Positions 37,101-49,159 of a stretch of DNA of 64,000 nt are shown piece by piece. The stretch is from contig NC_030383.2 in the NCBI RefSeq assembly GCF_001625215.2, positions 9,126,779 through 9,190,778 of the forward strand, given 5' to 3'. The stretch comes from Daucus carota subsp. sativus (lineage: Eukaryota; Streptophyta; Magnoliopsida; Apiales; Apiaceae). The stretch's first letter is position 1; the number at the start of each line of letters is the position of its first letter. A program made the position numbers and the translations under genes. The notes beneath the pieces were generated by a model. That model saw nothing but the letters and a program-made list of their open reading frames with translations. It did no database searches and was not told the DNA's origin.

Positions 37101-37800
37101 AATGAAATAAAGTACGGTTAAGGATATTTATACTTATGAATAATTAGTACCCCTTTGGATCATATATGGCATGAAAATACAATGTTTAATAGCTTTATAC
37201 TAATAAAACGGGTCCAATCGGTACCGGTTTTCGAGATAATCATCAAAACGGGGCTTTTAATCCGTCATTAATATGCGGGTCCCACCGTCATTATGACAAG
37301 ATAAGGATAAGTATAAAATATCTAGTTTCACGTTTATCGATACAACCGGATAATTATCGAATACCGAAAGATTCCGCCGGACCGGCTCCGGCACAAACCG
37401 TACTCCGGATCGAAGAAGTCAAAACATGAAAAGTGTCCGGAATGGTCAAATTAAGCTAAAGGTGAATTTTGTTGAAATTTTCGGGAAGTAAAATCTCGGT
37501 ACCGTTGTAGGTTGACGGTTTTCGGAAAAATCAAAATAATTAATAATTAATTAAAATATACATAATTAAATTCATAAATCAAATATAAAATCATACGACA
37601 ATACATAAATCGATATGAACATATCTAAATAAACTATATTTTGTACTGAACATATAAAAATTGATATTCCTCAAATTTAATTAAGAATACATAACTAAAT
37701 TAATAGAACAGGAACCAATTAATTCACAGAAATTCATATAAAATTCATATAATATTCATTAATCATTCAAATAATTACACGGATAATCCCAGATGTTACA
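34133..37800 (-). repeat. 5' LTR of the outer chromovirus
   Basis: 3668 bp, TG...CA, followed on the plus strand by the ATATA target duplication (37801-37805). It contains the promoter of the element, but I could not place its start site with confidence. Confidence 0.95.
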
Positions 37801-38064
37801 ATATAAGATATATATAATACAAATATTAATTAAAATCATATATATTTCGGTCTATTCGGCCCGGACCGAAATATTTTTTTACGGACCGAACTTTATTCCG
37901 GTCTATTCAATCCGGACTGAATGGATTGAATTTTCAGAAAATTAGGACCGAATCGAACCGAATTTACACGGTTCGGTTCGATTTTTCGGTTCCGGTTCGG
38001 TTTTGCTCACCCTTAGATAATCTTGTCATATTCGCGTAAGTCGTTGAATCACCCAATTCCCATA

Positions 38065-38282
38065 CAGTGAGTACGTGTAAGTAGTTTAATAAATTCAATT
38101 TTTTTTTATAATTCATCTCCAAATTAAATTTTTTATTTCAATTCCCTTCTAAATTTAAGAACTTCTTGCTTTTACAATAAAACATTAAAATCGATTAAAT
38201 AAATATCCAATTAAATGCAAAATATGAGGAATAAAATCATATAAAAATATATGTAAATACATACTCTACCAATCCTTTTTTA
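38065..38282 (-). repeat. Right arm of the long-inverted-repeat element
   Basis: Inverted partner of 16013-16225 (for example TTATAATTCATCTCCAAATT and ACTTCTTGCTTTTACAATAA). A short direct repeat, CATACTCTACCAATCCT, occurs twice at its outer edge (about 38261 and 38287). Confidence 0.65.
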
Positions 38283-39411
38283 GAATGCATACTCTACCAA
38301 TCCTACTTTTACAAGAGCGGTTTTGAGAGAGAGAAAATGTTATTTAAACAAATTAATTTGAAATTTATAAAACAGTTTTTACCTTATTTTTTGGCAAAAT
38401 GATTGTTATTATTATCTACAAATAACAATATAGAAAGAAGCCTGAATATTTGGAGTGTTTGTTGACACTAATTTCGTAAAAAAGATGATTTCTTTTAAGA
38501 ATTTAAACTTGAAAAATTGCTTTAGCAATATGACTAAAGGGGAAGAAGGAATTGAACCCCAATTTTAATATTTTCAGAACTCTCTTTGATAATTCTAATG
38601 AGTTCTCTTTTGCAGGAATATACTACTAAGTGGATTTTTTTTATGTATTTTTTTTTTCAAAAGTACGTATACACGTAGCGAAAACACACATTCAAAATAA
38701 TTAGCTTCGGATTCTGATTTCTACGACCACAACAGTATCATCACATGACGTAACACAATATATTATTGTGGTAATACAAAGTAAATACAAAAACTATAAA
38801 ATTAATATCTTCCGTAATTATCAAACACATACACAAGGATAATAATGATGCATGACAGCATGAGAAGATATTATTAATCCCAAATTCAAAAACATAATCG
38901 CACATACCTCTGACTAAATTGAGAAGGAGGCTGCTATTATATAATTTAAACGTGAAACAAAAATATGAGGACGAGAGAACGCCAAGTATCATCATATTCT
39001 CTTCATAGACTCACACCAAACCAGCTGCTTTGACCAAAATTATACTAGTAGTACTATCAGTCAAGCGATTAATTCCCAGGTCCGCTCACGAAAATCCATA
39101 TATATTTATTACTATTAATATATAATTCATGAAATTTTTATAGAAATAATCTTAAATTAACAAAACATTTTAAAACACGTACCAAAACCATCAGTTCATG
39201 GCCTAATTACTAACCGATGAAAACGTAATACAGACAGCGATCGCCGATCGGTGAACTTTCCTCGTTGAGAGATCCTGGGTCCCAGATGACGCAATCACAT
39301 GACATTAGCAACCCACGCTTATGACGTCACCGATCAAACAACCTGTCCTTCCGGGAAGGTGCATGCTCATGAAAGCAAAAGCGAATAATAATCTGATCAA
39401 ATAGTAAACAC
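38283..39411. promoter_or_regulatory. Distal upstream region of the WRKY gene, with TGACG and W-box motifs
   Basis: No gene seen. It contains TGACGT at 38746, TGACG at 39287, a palindromic TGACGTCA at 39322-39329 and TTGACC at 39030-39035. These match known core sites for TGA bZIP and WRKY factors. Each is short enough to occur by chance. Confidence 0.35.
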
Positions 39412-39645
39412 TATTACTCCATCCCTTGTTTAGTTGTTTGTTTACGTACCAAAAGTTTCCGCACGTTTTTTTAAAATTTTTATAATATATATTTAATAAA
39501 TTATTTTTATATAAAAGTATAATAATTATTTTTATATAGAATAAAATTTATAAAAAAACTATAATACCCATACAATTATATTTTATATCTTTTAAAATAC
39601 ATGATAAACAGTCAATATTTATATAAAGTAACGAGAGGGACGGAG
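39412..39645. mobile_element. Degenerate Stowaway-like MITE
   Basis: The left end TACTCCATCCCTTGTTTAGT and the right end GAGAGGGACGGAGAC are imperfect inverted repeats of CTCCGTCCC type around an AT-rich core. The match is weak and no exact TA duplication was confirmed. Confidence 0.45.
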
Positions 39646-39657
39646 ACAAACGTTTAA

Positions 39658-40051
39658 GAGCATCTCCAACCATACAAAGCCTTTGGCTAAAAAATGAGTT
39701 GGCATTCTAAAATTAAAAAATATAGCCAACCTCCTAAAAAATTAGCACTCCAACCACACTAATCTGTTGTCTATAATTTTAGCCAACCTTCTATGGATGG
39801 CTATATTTGTCGAACCTCTGCAGGTCTGTAAGAAATCTGTAGGAAAATTACACATCATTTATTACCATATTAAACTGATATATTCTATTTTAACAATTTA
39901 AAATATTAATAACATACTATTTTTAAATTATAGCCAACCAGTATAGCTAATACCATTGAAGCAAAATGTCTTACAGGTTCAACAAATTTTACATAATGTC
40001 TTACAGGTCCAATTTAGCCAATGAATATAGCCAACACCGTTGGAGATGCTC
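39658..40051. mobile_element. Tourist-like (PIF/Harbinger) MITE in the WRKY promoter
   Basis: The 394-bp element begins GAGCATCTCCAACCATAC and ends with the inverted GTTGGAGATGCTC. TAA flanks it at 39655-39657 and 40052-40054, the 3-bp TAA/TTA duplication typical of PIF/Harbinger. It contains direct repeats (TGTCTTACAGGT twice at about 39967-40011) and no ORF. It ends about 120 bases before the WRKY start codon. Confidence 0.88.
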
Positions 40052-40103
40052 TAACAGGCAAGTGGGGTTATTTATACAAAGTACTTCTTCCCAAGTGTAG
40101 TGC

Positions 40104-40114
40104 TTTTATATACC
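40104..40114 (+). promoter_or_regulatory. TATA box of the WRKY gene
   Basis: TTTTATATACC lies about 60 bases before the ATG at 40172. A weaker alternative, TTATTTATAC, is at about 40068. Confidence 0.45.
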
Positions 40115-40171
40115 ATTCTTGCAGCATTACAAATACAAAGTCTTTCCAAGTCTTGTTCAATCTCACATACC

Positions 40172-42351
40172 ATGTCTACTTCACTAGCACCGCCCATCAT
40201 CCAACCTCCTGCCTCTAACCCTAACCCTACTTTCACCAACTCCTTAACCTACACGATTTGCGATGATCTAGGGTTCGAGTTTCTGGATTATCTTTCCTTC
40301 GGGGATCATCATCAGCTGGAGGATCATGATTATACATGTAACTTCATCACTTCAGCTCATGTTGCGCAAGCCCCGCTCATCCTGCAGGAGAACAACACGA
40401 GTGCGGAGAGTTCGCTGAATTCTAATCATGATGACATGGATATTGGTCATCACGTGTTGCCAACGTTAGTACTGATCATTTTAGAGTTTCTTGATTTGTT
40501 TTTGTTATTAATATAGGAGAAGATCCGAGAAGATTTTAGATGAACTGGTTCTCGACAGTTTTTGTATTGTTGTTTAATTTGATGGTTTGAGTCATGTGAT
40601 AAATGTGCAGAAATAAATGTAGCAAAAGGATGAAGAGATCGGATAAGAGTGATGAGAATGGGGGCTCGAGAATTGCGTTTAGGATCAAGACGGAGCTTGA
40701 GACATTGGATGATGGATATAAGTGGAGGAAATATGGGAAAAAGATGGTTAAAAACAACCCTAATCCAAGGTATGTTTTGATGCTCACCATTTCATCACTT
40801 CATTTTGCTAACTTACTCTATTCCGGTGTAAACACAAAAATTACAAACAAAGTGTATCAGTATAACGAAATTACACTCTCATAATTATATCAATCTCGAT
40901 TTTTTCAGAATAATGATTCCGCCCCTACTCTCGGTCCCTAGCTAGATTGTTAAATTTGGGTAGACTGCTTGACACCTATATTTTAAGACTTCGGTATAAT
41001 GTAATTTTATAGATTATTATAATTTTTTAGTTCTGATTAATGAAAATCTAATATTCAAATTTTAAAAATAGATCATGAGGAATCATATTTTATGTGCGTC
41101 TTAAATTAGGTGTTAAATAATAAGAAATTTTTTTTAACAAATAAAAGAGACGGAAGAAACATTCTTTTCCGAAATATATCATGAAGAGTATAAAAATTAG
41201 CCAAACAATAGCTGATATTCATGGCCTCTCCCTATGTGATGATAACAAATGGTTACGGCTTATATATTAGCATCATAATCCTTAATCAATATACACATGT
41301 TTGTTTATTGTTGATTGTTGATTACTTACCAAGCTTGAGGAATCTTTAGTTCCTCTTGCTTTTCTGTTAGTGTATGATTAGTTACCTTGTTAAGACCACC
41401 TATTAGTTAATTTGTTTACTGTAGTTGCCAACATTGAAAGTTGAATATGTAATGTAAGATACAACGACATTAACATAAGATAATTTAATTAGTAGCTAGG
41501 ATTAAACAAGTCCATTCGATTAGCTGCGTATGGCCTCTGCCTCCTCTCACCAAGACTTGCGCCATCAAGTCAACCGAAGTAATTTATTCGCACACACTGA
41601 AAAATAGCTACTAGTATTATTTAACCTTTGCATCCTCCCCAACACATCAACTATCATACTACTTGCTAAAATATGCTATATACAGGCTGGTAAAAATTGA
41701 CTAGATCTGTTGGATCACATTTTGCTCAACACTTGTTGTTAATTAAGTACTTAAGTTGGACTAATTTGCAGTTTACATCTTTAATTTTTTGGCATTTTTT
41801 TTCTCTCAAATTATGTTTTTTTGGTCACATCACAGTTCCTGATTTAAAGTCATTTCGTTTTTCATCCTTTTACCCAAATCGACTACTACAGTTAGTATGA
41901 GTTAGATTAAACACTCAAGAATTATATCATTATAATCTATATTTAAATAAATTTTTCATGTTTTATCTAATTTAATGCTAAAAGTAACCGTCAATTTACA
42001 CGTAATTTAGTTAAAAGGGGGCAAAATGAAGCACATTCAAAACATAGAGGTGCAACATGTAAAGAACCATAACTTAGGATCAAATTGAAAATACGTACAA
42101 AATTAAGAGGTGCAAACTGCTAATTACTCATTGAGTTATTGTATCATTATTACTTGAGTTGCTGATGTGTGCGTTGATATGGAAAAAACAGGAATTATTA
42201 CAAGTGCTCGAGTGTAGGTTGCAAAGTGAAGAAACGAGTGGAAAGAGATTTAAAAGACTCCAGCTTTGTGATTACAACTTACGAAGGAATTCACAATCAT
42301 GAAACTCCTCATGCTTTTGTCTATTACAATACCCAAATGCAGTATGATTAA
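40172..42351 (+). CDS. WRKY transcription factor, WRKYGKK variant, group IIc (WRKY50/51-like)
   Basis: Exons 40172-40464, 40611-40769 and 42192-42351 (612 nt, 203 residues; phases join exactly with GT..AG introns). It is a nuclear DNA-binding regulator. A single WRKY domain in the C-terminal half carries WRKYGKK instead of WRKYGQK, followed by a C-x4-C-x23-H-x-H zinc site (CSSVGC ... HNH). The intron between exons 2 and 3 falls at NPNPR, the position conserved in group IIc genes. The N-terminal half is acidic and Ser/Asn-rich. In Arabidopsis this variant marks WRKY50, 51 and 59; WRKY50/51 act in salicylate-jasmonate defence signalling, and the variant changes W-box preference. The start at 40172 is preferred to the in-frame Met at 40100, because the TATA box would lie inside the longer reading. 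Confidence 0.93.
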
Positions 42352-45300
42352 TCAACTCCTAATTATAATATTTCACTCGTCGGGATATTATTGACTTAGG
42401 TATGTTGACAGATGAAACGAAAGCTGTGTTTGACGCGATATTTGTGGATTAAGTTGATAGGCAAAAGAAGGGTGCCCTGAATCTCTAAAACAACTTCATT
42501 GGGTCGCCTTATATTTGGATCCTTTGACAACAATTTCTTGCACTGGGACTACACTTTTCATGTGAATTGATAGATAAATTGATGTTGTACAACATACATT
42601 ACTAACTTCCTATTATGTTAGTCTTCATACATGAAATCTATCGATGATTTATACGTTTTGCGTTTTACAACCTGTACAGAGATTTAGTTGAGTTTGATTT
42701 TAAGGAAACTATGTTTTAATTAAAGGGTACGAGAACGAGGGACATGATAACGAGGACAAATGAAAATGAGACTTAAATGATATCCCAAGTGGCATCGAGG
42801 GAATAATTTTACCCTCTAACAGAAATAAGTTTCTGATTCAGAGCAAATATATAACTAATCTATACACTGGAACATGATATTGAAGTTCCGACTCTCATTA
42901 ATTATGAAACAAACGCTCCATCAATGTTATTTTAGCCATCGAACTTTGTGTGGATTACTGTCATCGCTTTCATTAAGGGACCCGCATAAGCTTGCAATAC
43001 TTGGGTAAGTATCAATATGAATGACAAGAACAAATGGAAGCTGACTTTCTGAAATATACAATAAAAATTTAACAGCCCCCATGTAACAACTTCAATATAT
43101 TACAACTTTCTAAATCACATAGAGCAACTAAAAGAGGAAAGCAAACACAGTGTGTGCCTTTAATGTGGCAGAGTACTATTATGTTCCATCATTTCATTAG
43201 GAAAATTTTTGTACAATACTCTTTTCAGTATTTATACTCCACAGCAGTGACAAGCCAGGCTAAAGTTAAACTTTCATGTAAAAGTCAGAACCCCCCAGCA
43301 ACACAACAATCATATTTCTAAATCAAGTAACCAGACAACACTACCGTAACAGACTACAAGCACCCTCGTGAGAGATTACAGGCCAGTATTGAAGTATAAA
43401 CTCAACAATCGACATAGCTATGGCTTAGTGAGAGATTAAAGGATTATACTCTCTCCTCCAAAGATAATTATTGGCAGCAAAACCAGTGTAGATAATTTTA
43501 ACAAAAGGACAAGTGTAAATAAATTTGCTGATCTACAATTCTACAGAGACTAGCAGCTTTACAAACTTCTGATACAGGATCTGCATCTGAAAGTCATAGA
43601 TGCGCACTAGCTGATTATAATGTTTGGCAAAGAATCACCCTAAATGAGTACTCTTTACTGGAGTTGATGCCAATGTTTTGAAAAGGCAACCCCACCACAA
43701 CTTGACAAAAGATCAACTGTGTTTCACGATGTCAATCCATTTGTCATAAAAATAAATACTATGCTTGTCTGCAACTCAAAATTAAAGTTTTGGAATAGAT
43801 TCCGCAATAAGAAATAAGATAAATAGATTGATATAATCAACCTACAAAGCTTTATAATATTGTAAGACAAGATAATTCTTGATAGTAACAAGGTTGAAAA
43901 GGGAGCCGGGGTGAAAAGGTAAAAGAGAGAGGTGCATAAAGCAGCAATATACACAAAATATTGAACCAGAACACCCCCAATATAGTCCAAAACTATGTTC
44001 AGTGTCTTAATTAGATAGTGCCATAAAAAATCTATGCTTTTAGGAACAAGAGAGGTGTATATACGGCGGGAATATACACAAAATATTGAACCAGAAGAAC
44101 TTAATATAGGAACAAGAGGAGAAATGCTGGGACCCCGCATGTGGTTACAAATAAATTGCTGACTTATGCTAGAAGACGCACTAAGGGCAAGAAGGGAAAT
44201 TCACAGCAAAGGGCAGGGCAGTAAAGTAAAAGAGCTGTTTAGGGTATTAAGTCTGGGAAAGAGGCGAAGAGGGTTTTTATCGAATATTCTGGTGATAGTT
44301 TGTTAGCTGGAGAGCCCAACCTCTCGAATGTTGGCTAGGCTCTTGGAGTCATATCTAGTTCTGTAGTCGTCATTTTCCGTTGTAATTGCACTATTTCGCT
44401 TCCAGTTTATAATATTAAGTCATAGTCTCTATCAAGAAGCTTGTGGCCACTATCAAATTTCATGTTGTGTTGTTCTTTAGGTATTCATGCTTATATGTCT
44501 GACATGGAGGCCCTAGGCTAACATAATATTCGTAAATGAGAATACTTTTATTGTGCTATGACTGGAGAATTAGACAAGATTTATGTTTTCTGGGAGCTCT
44601 GGAAAGGTGCTTAGAATAACGATTAGTTGTTGGGTAGCTACTGCTACAAGGCAGCGTTGTTGGTTATGTTAATCTGCTGCTTTATTCTTCTTGCTAAATG
44701 CAAGCTAAGAGCGGCTGCTACCTATCCAGGTTCATAATTGATAATCCTGGTCCCCTGGAATTAAATATTTATCTGGATTCATATCTTAGAGTTGACTATT
44801 TACTGTTATTTCATTCTTGCTGCTAATCACAAGCTTGAAAGTAGCTCTTACCTATCTGAATTCCTGTAGTAATGTGCTGGAAGCTACAAGGCACAAAAAG
44901 AGATGATTTTCAAGAACTGGGAGATTACAGCTGATGGTAAAACTAGAGTGATTCTAATGGTTAGTGTTGTGCTACTCTGTATAAGTTTCAATTTATATAG
45001 CTAGAGTCCAAGACAATCAAGGAGTTGTACCTTGTACCAAATTTGTAGATCTGTGGGGCTTGAGGTTTCTGTATTCTTTTAATTTGTTGGTACAGCCTTG
45101 TACTTACTTTCTCGCTTTACTTTGAACTTAAGGGCACATCAAAGGCTCGTGTTTAGAATTAAAGATAGTTTCGATATCAACATGACAAGGCTTTTGGCTT
45201 TTTTGACCAGCCTTTCTCCCCTAAAATAATTTCGAATTTATTTCTTGACCAGCCTTTGTCACCTAAAACAACATCAACATAACTTGTAATATCACGGATT

Positions 45301-46113
45301 TTACCTTTTTTATATATATATTTCATAGACTTCATGGTCTAAATAATAAATGCATTTTAATTTCAGTTGAACAAATGGAAATACTTAATATAAAGCATAT
45401 AGGTATTACATTGTTATCACATGAATTTAAAAGCATCAAAGCAGGTAGACTGGGATATGTAAACATTTTCTCGTCAACATGCATGTGTCAAATGGAACAA
45501 TATGAAAGATTAGCTGCAAATATAAGTATCAGACATTAAGCCACGTTAACAAGTGATACTAATCATGAACCGCGTAGGTAATCTGTGAGAAAATTGTACA
45601 AAATCCTAGGTAGGTAAGTTTCTGAAAATGAAACAAATTTAATGTGGTTACGTTGAATCTGTATCAACATAATTATTTGTTCTGAAAAAAGATAAAGAGA
45701 TACCAAGTGCAAAGAGATTCAAATTAAGCGTCCAATGAATCACAATAAATTTCAACTTCAGACATTTTTTATATAAATTTCACAAAGTTAGCTACTCTTC
45801 TAGAACAGAGTATCACTATCACAGAAGGTAATAGAAAAAAGGATATATGCCTGTGAGAAATTTATAAGCTTGCTTAAAATATAAACAAAAATACCACATT
45901 CAGAGCATAAATTTGCAGCTATTAATAAATCAAATTATCTGCAGCTGTTGCGCTTATGATTACAATTAAACGAGGAAATCTATCAAACAAAAATGTATAA
46001 AACAATCCCAACATTTCAGGATAAGAAGATAAGATTTCATGCGTACCATACCATGAAAAATTGTCATCGAATCAGAACTTCAAAATACAGTTGCTTTCTA
46101 AATGTTGCAATTT
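42352..46113. other. Intergenic region, no gene identified
   Basis: I found no conserved protein or RNA. An ORF at 43724-44140(-) has no recognisable domain and spans a direct repeat (AATATACACAAAATATTGAA at about 43949 and 44070). About 44200-45300 is less AT-rich, with plus-strand repeat-like prose, but no LTR ends or splicing pattern could be confirmed. Confidence 0.45.
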
Positions 46114-47314
46114 TCACCAACCACGTTTTATTAGAAAGTTTTTAGTTCTTTTACTCAAGCGAGTGAAGACAATTACCACTAAAGCTAATACCCATGGAGG
46201 AAAGTTACCGCCTGAGAAGTTAAACTTTTGTGCCAAATGTGGATACTCCCTTACAACAAAGACTATTATAAGCGTCATAGCTGCCACTCCTACCAGTATC
46301 TTAGTAATTGGGTTAATTACAGAGTCCTGAAATCATCAAGAAAAACAAAATGACAATTAGATTGCAATTGATGCACTAAGAACTTAAGAACAAATAACCA
46401 TTCAACTATATCATTATCATTAAACAAATTATCATATCATTTGCAAATAATTATTAGCGTAAATCGCCTAAAACATACATTATCATTTGCAAATGACTTT
46501 TTAGGCGGGATACAGATTGATCATCAAACAGAAAATATCAACAGCACGACAGTTATGCTAGCATAAAAAATCAATACCACTTACATCCATATTGCCACAT
46601 ATTTATTAGTCACGAAAGTACAACTCAAACCTACTTCAAACCGCAATAAACCATATCAAAGTACAATAACCTTCAAAATTACATCGTTCATAACACATTC
46701 AAAGCTACATGCCTACATCTAATCCGATAGCATCATAATTCTCGTCTTCATTGTTTTATATATCTATGCTATATATTCCGCAAAATTCAGCTCACATATA
46801 TACAGCATTTATCAGGTCATAGTCTCGAAACCAGAGAATTCAACATATCCAGTAAAACCTCTATAAACTAGTAACAGAATTCTATCAATTTATCGAGATT
46901 AAAAATACATCATATCTAATATTAATTTATCGAGACGAAAATGAGAGAACTCACCTTAGGCTCTCCGTCGACCGAGATGACAGCGCCATCAGAATACGGA
47001 AGCAAAGAGCGTCCATTTTTGGGGTTAAACCTAATCGGAACACCACGGCCAGTAATAGAATTGAAAGCATAGATAGATTTAAAGCCGTACTTATCGAGAA
47101 TATCTACAACTTCGAGCTGATCTTGTTCGTAGCCGCCGAGACTCGATTTGAAGACGGCGATCGGACCGCGGCCGCGCCGGTAGAGACTGATCTCGACTTG
47201 AGGACCAGGCGGAGACTTTTGATCGGAGTCGTGTGAGGAGAGTAGTGGTGAGGACTCGTCGGAAGGTTCGAGTCCGGTGGTCGGAGATGCTTCGATTTCG
47301 CCGGCAGTGCTCAT
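46114..47314 (-). CDS. Unidentified plant membrane protein with two C-terminal helices
   Basis: Exons 47314-46955 and 46326-46114 (573 nt, 190 residues; GT..AG intron, phase 0 at GEPK/DSV). Residues 1-45 are acidic and Ser/Pro-rich. About 50-120 is a compact folded-looking region (ISLYRRGRGPIAVF, VVDILDKYGF, GRGVPIRFNPKNGRSLLPY). Two hydrophobic segments follow (TKILVGVAAMTLIIVFVV and PPWVLALVVIVF), and the basic tail KRTKNFLIKRGW* closes the protein. I recall similar uncharacterised plant proteins but can give no family name. It is likely an endomembrane or plastid-envelope protein facing mainly one side. The start at 47314 (MSTAGEIEAS) is preferred over the in-frame Met at 47467, which would add a low-complexity leader. 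Gene structure is well supported; function is unknown. Confidence 0.82.
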
Positions 47315-49159
47315 AATTTTAGAAGGAGTAAATGTGTGAATTTTTTTTGCCGGCGAGATGGGAGAGATGCTTTTAAAATAATGTGATATATGAAAACCAA
47401 ACACGGGTGTATCTCGAAGCAGCAGGATCCCGGTTGAATTGTTATGTTTATTATTGTTACTTGCCAACTCAATTAAAAATACATAGCTAATTCGGGGGGC
47501 AATTTATTTTAATAAAAAACACCGCATAATTATATACAAAATAAATCGTTAAATCTGAAAGACAGCTGTTATGGAAATATACGAATAAATACCTGATCAC
47601 CAATCATATATCAAGACATCTCTTATTTATAAATAATATAAAGAAAAAATAAAAATTATTAGAGTTATTTTAATTTTTTTTGATATTGAGTTAAATATAA
47701 GTGATTGTCTCATTTCTTCTGATTATTATTATTATCATCTTAAATTTATTTATAAAATGTAATCTTTTTTATTGACCTCTTTGATCAACTAGAACCGATT
47801 TTGATCAATTTTTATAATCTAAAATCGTAACCCATGCAGATTTTTAGAAGAGTGGCAGTGGTATACTGTTATTACATAGTGCATGTTGCATATACATTCT
47901 TGAGTAATCTACACCTCCTTTAGTCCTTTTGGTGTACGTTTAACAAAGAAAACACATAACTTGAGGGACTGAAGAACGTATTTACAGCCTGAAATTATAT
48001 TGCCAAAACTGAAACTCAAGCTCATCATCTTACTTCTTAATGCTTGTATGATGTATCACTACCAGACCATCTCTATCCTTTGATCCAACTGAAGGATTAT
48101 TTAATCAGAAATGACTTCCTTCATAATACACATTCACAGGACATCTACCATGTTGCCCTGCTGTTCTTCCCTCGCAGTACATACAAAGCCAATTTTTCCA
48201 ACTTATTCCAACACAGAACTGTCGAATTTGCTGCAGGTTAGCAATATTTTTCTGGGATGCATTGTGGAAGGGTTCTTTCAATTGATATCCATAATGCCTT
48301 GTACCATTAGGAGCTAGAAACCAAGCTGAGCAGCTTGGCCTCAAACCCATTTATTTCACTACTCTGGACTGCAACTTTTTTTATAAGACTTCAAGCCTGA
48401 TCAGCATTTTATGCCCTACTAGAACTCAATTACCAGGTCCATTCTTTTCCAGATATTGCAACTCACATGAGATTCTCTAAGCTCTATAATTTATGGTTAA
48501 AGCAAACAAACCTGATTATAGAAGAACAGTTTGGTTCAGTTTTAAACCACCTGATCACAGAAGAACAGTTTGGTTCAGTTTCAAACCAGGCTTAGTATTG
48601 TTTGTAAAACAAACGGAACCTATTACTATAAAAAAAATTGCGGAAATAGATTACTATGTGTTATAAATTCATGACAAATTTCGACTCTAATTTATTATTT
48701 TTATGTACCAGGGTTTAGATTCAAATGTATTATCAAAACTCCATGTAAAGTGGGCTAGACCTTGATGTAATCAAACTATAAAGGAGATGAACCATGAAGA
48801 CTTAAGAGCCATGCAGAAGAGATAAACATAACAAAACAATCACTATTGAAGTTTTGTTTTATTTAAGCATATAAAACTGTTACAAACAGCTATATGCCTC
48901 TGGAACTACTACATAATGTATTCCCACAAGGGAAAACAATTAGATTCTGGTGCCCTCTAACATAACCTAAGCCTTCATGATGAGCTTGTTTCCTCTGTAT
49001 GCTATGCTCCTCAAGGTTTAACTGCAATATCCAAAGATAAAAATAGGTTATATAATATACAGATACAACTAGAATTAAAGTCCAACTAGTCGGCACCCTT
49101 GCTGTTGGTTAAAGTTTATAACTGTAGCAATGTTCTGTGTTCATAACAGGCTTACATTC
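47315..49159. other. Intergenic region between the unidentified membrane protein and PDI genes
   Basis: The distal part (about 48.85-49.16 kb) is probably the PDI 3' untranslated region. A 39-bp tandem duplication lies at 48511-48589. Other short ORFs show no domains. Confidence 0.5.
48511..48589. repeat. 39-bp tandem duplication
   Basis: CTGATTATAGAAGAACAGTT and CTGATCACAGAAGAACAGTT begin units 39 bases apart, each continuing TGGTTCAGTTT(T/C)AAACCA. Confidence 0.85.

Larger units (their letters stand above)
17272..37800 (-). mobile_element. Ty3/gypsy chromovirus (Tekay/Del-like), outer element
   Basis: Complete LTR retrotransposon on the minus strand. It has two 3668-bp LTRs starting TG and ending CA, target duplication ATATA (17267-17271 and 37801-37805), an initiator-Met tRNA primer site, a polypurine tract, an ORF upstream of gag, and gag-pol with a C-terminal chromodomain. 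Long LTRs plus a chromodomain suggest the Tekay/Del clade (inference). I saw three LTR differences by eye (17278/34139, 18776/37-offset 35637, 20391/37252), so insertion is recent. Without the nested element it would be about 13.3 kb. Confidence 0.93.
17006..38014. mobile_element. Short Mutator-like element split by an LTR retrotransposon
   Basis: The ends AGGGGTGAAC (17006) and GCTCACCCTT (38014) are imperfect inverted repeats, continued by CGGT/ACCG-rich sub-terminal sequence on both sides. The 10-bp AGATAATCTT directly flanks the element at 16996-17005 and 38015-38024. A 9-11-bp duplication fits Mutator-like elements. With the retrotransposon removed the element is only about 480 bp, so it is a non-autonomous (MITE-sized) copy. 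Confidence 0.75.

Noticed and set aside
43724..44140. 138-codon minus-strand ORF with hydrophobic stretches
   Set aside because: It spans a local direct repeat, has no homology signal I recognise and no plausible splice partners; hydrophobicity is expected from AT-rich sequence.
47315..47467. Upstream in-frame start extending the unidentified two-helix protein by 51 residues
   Set aside because: The extension is low complexity, while MSTAGEIEAS at 47314 gives a typical acidic N terminus.
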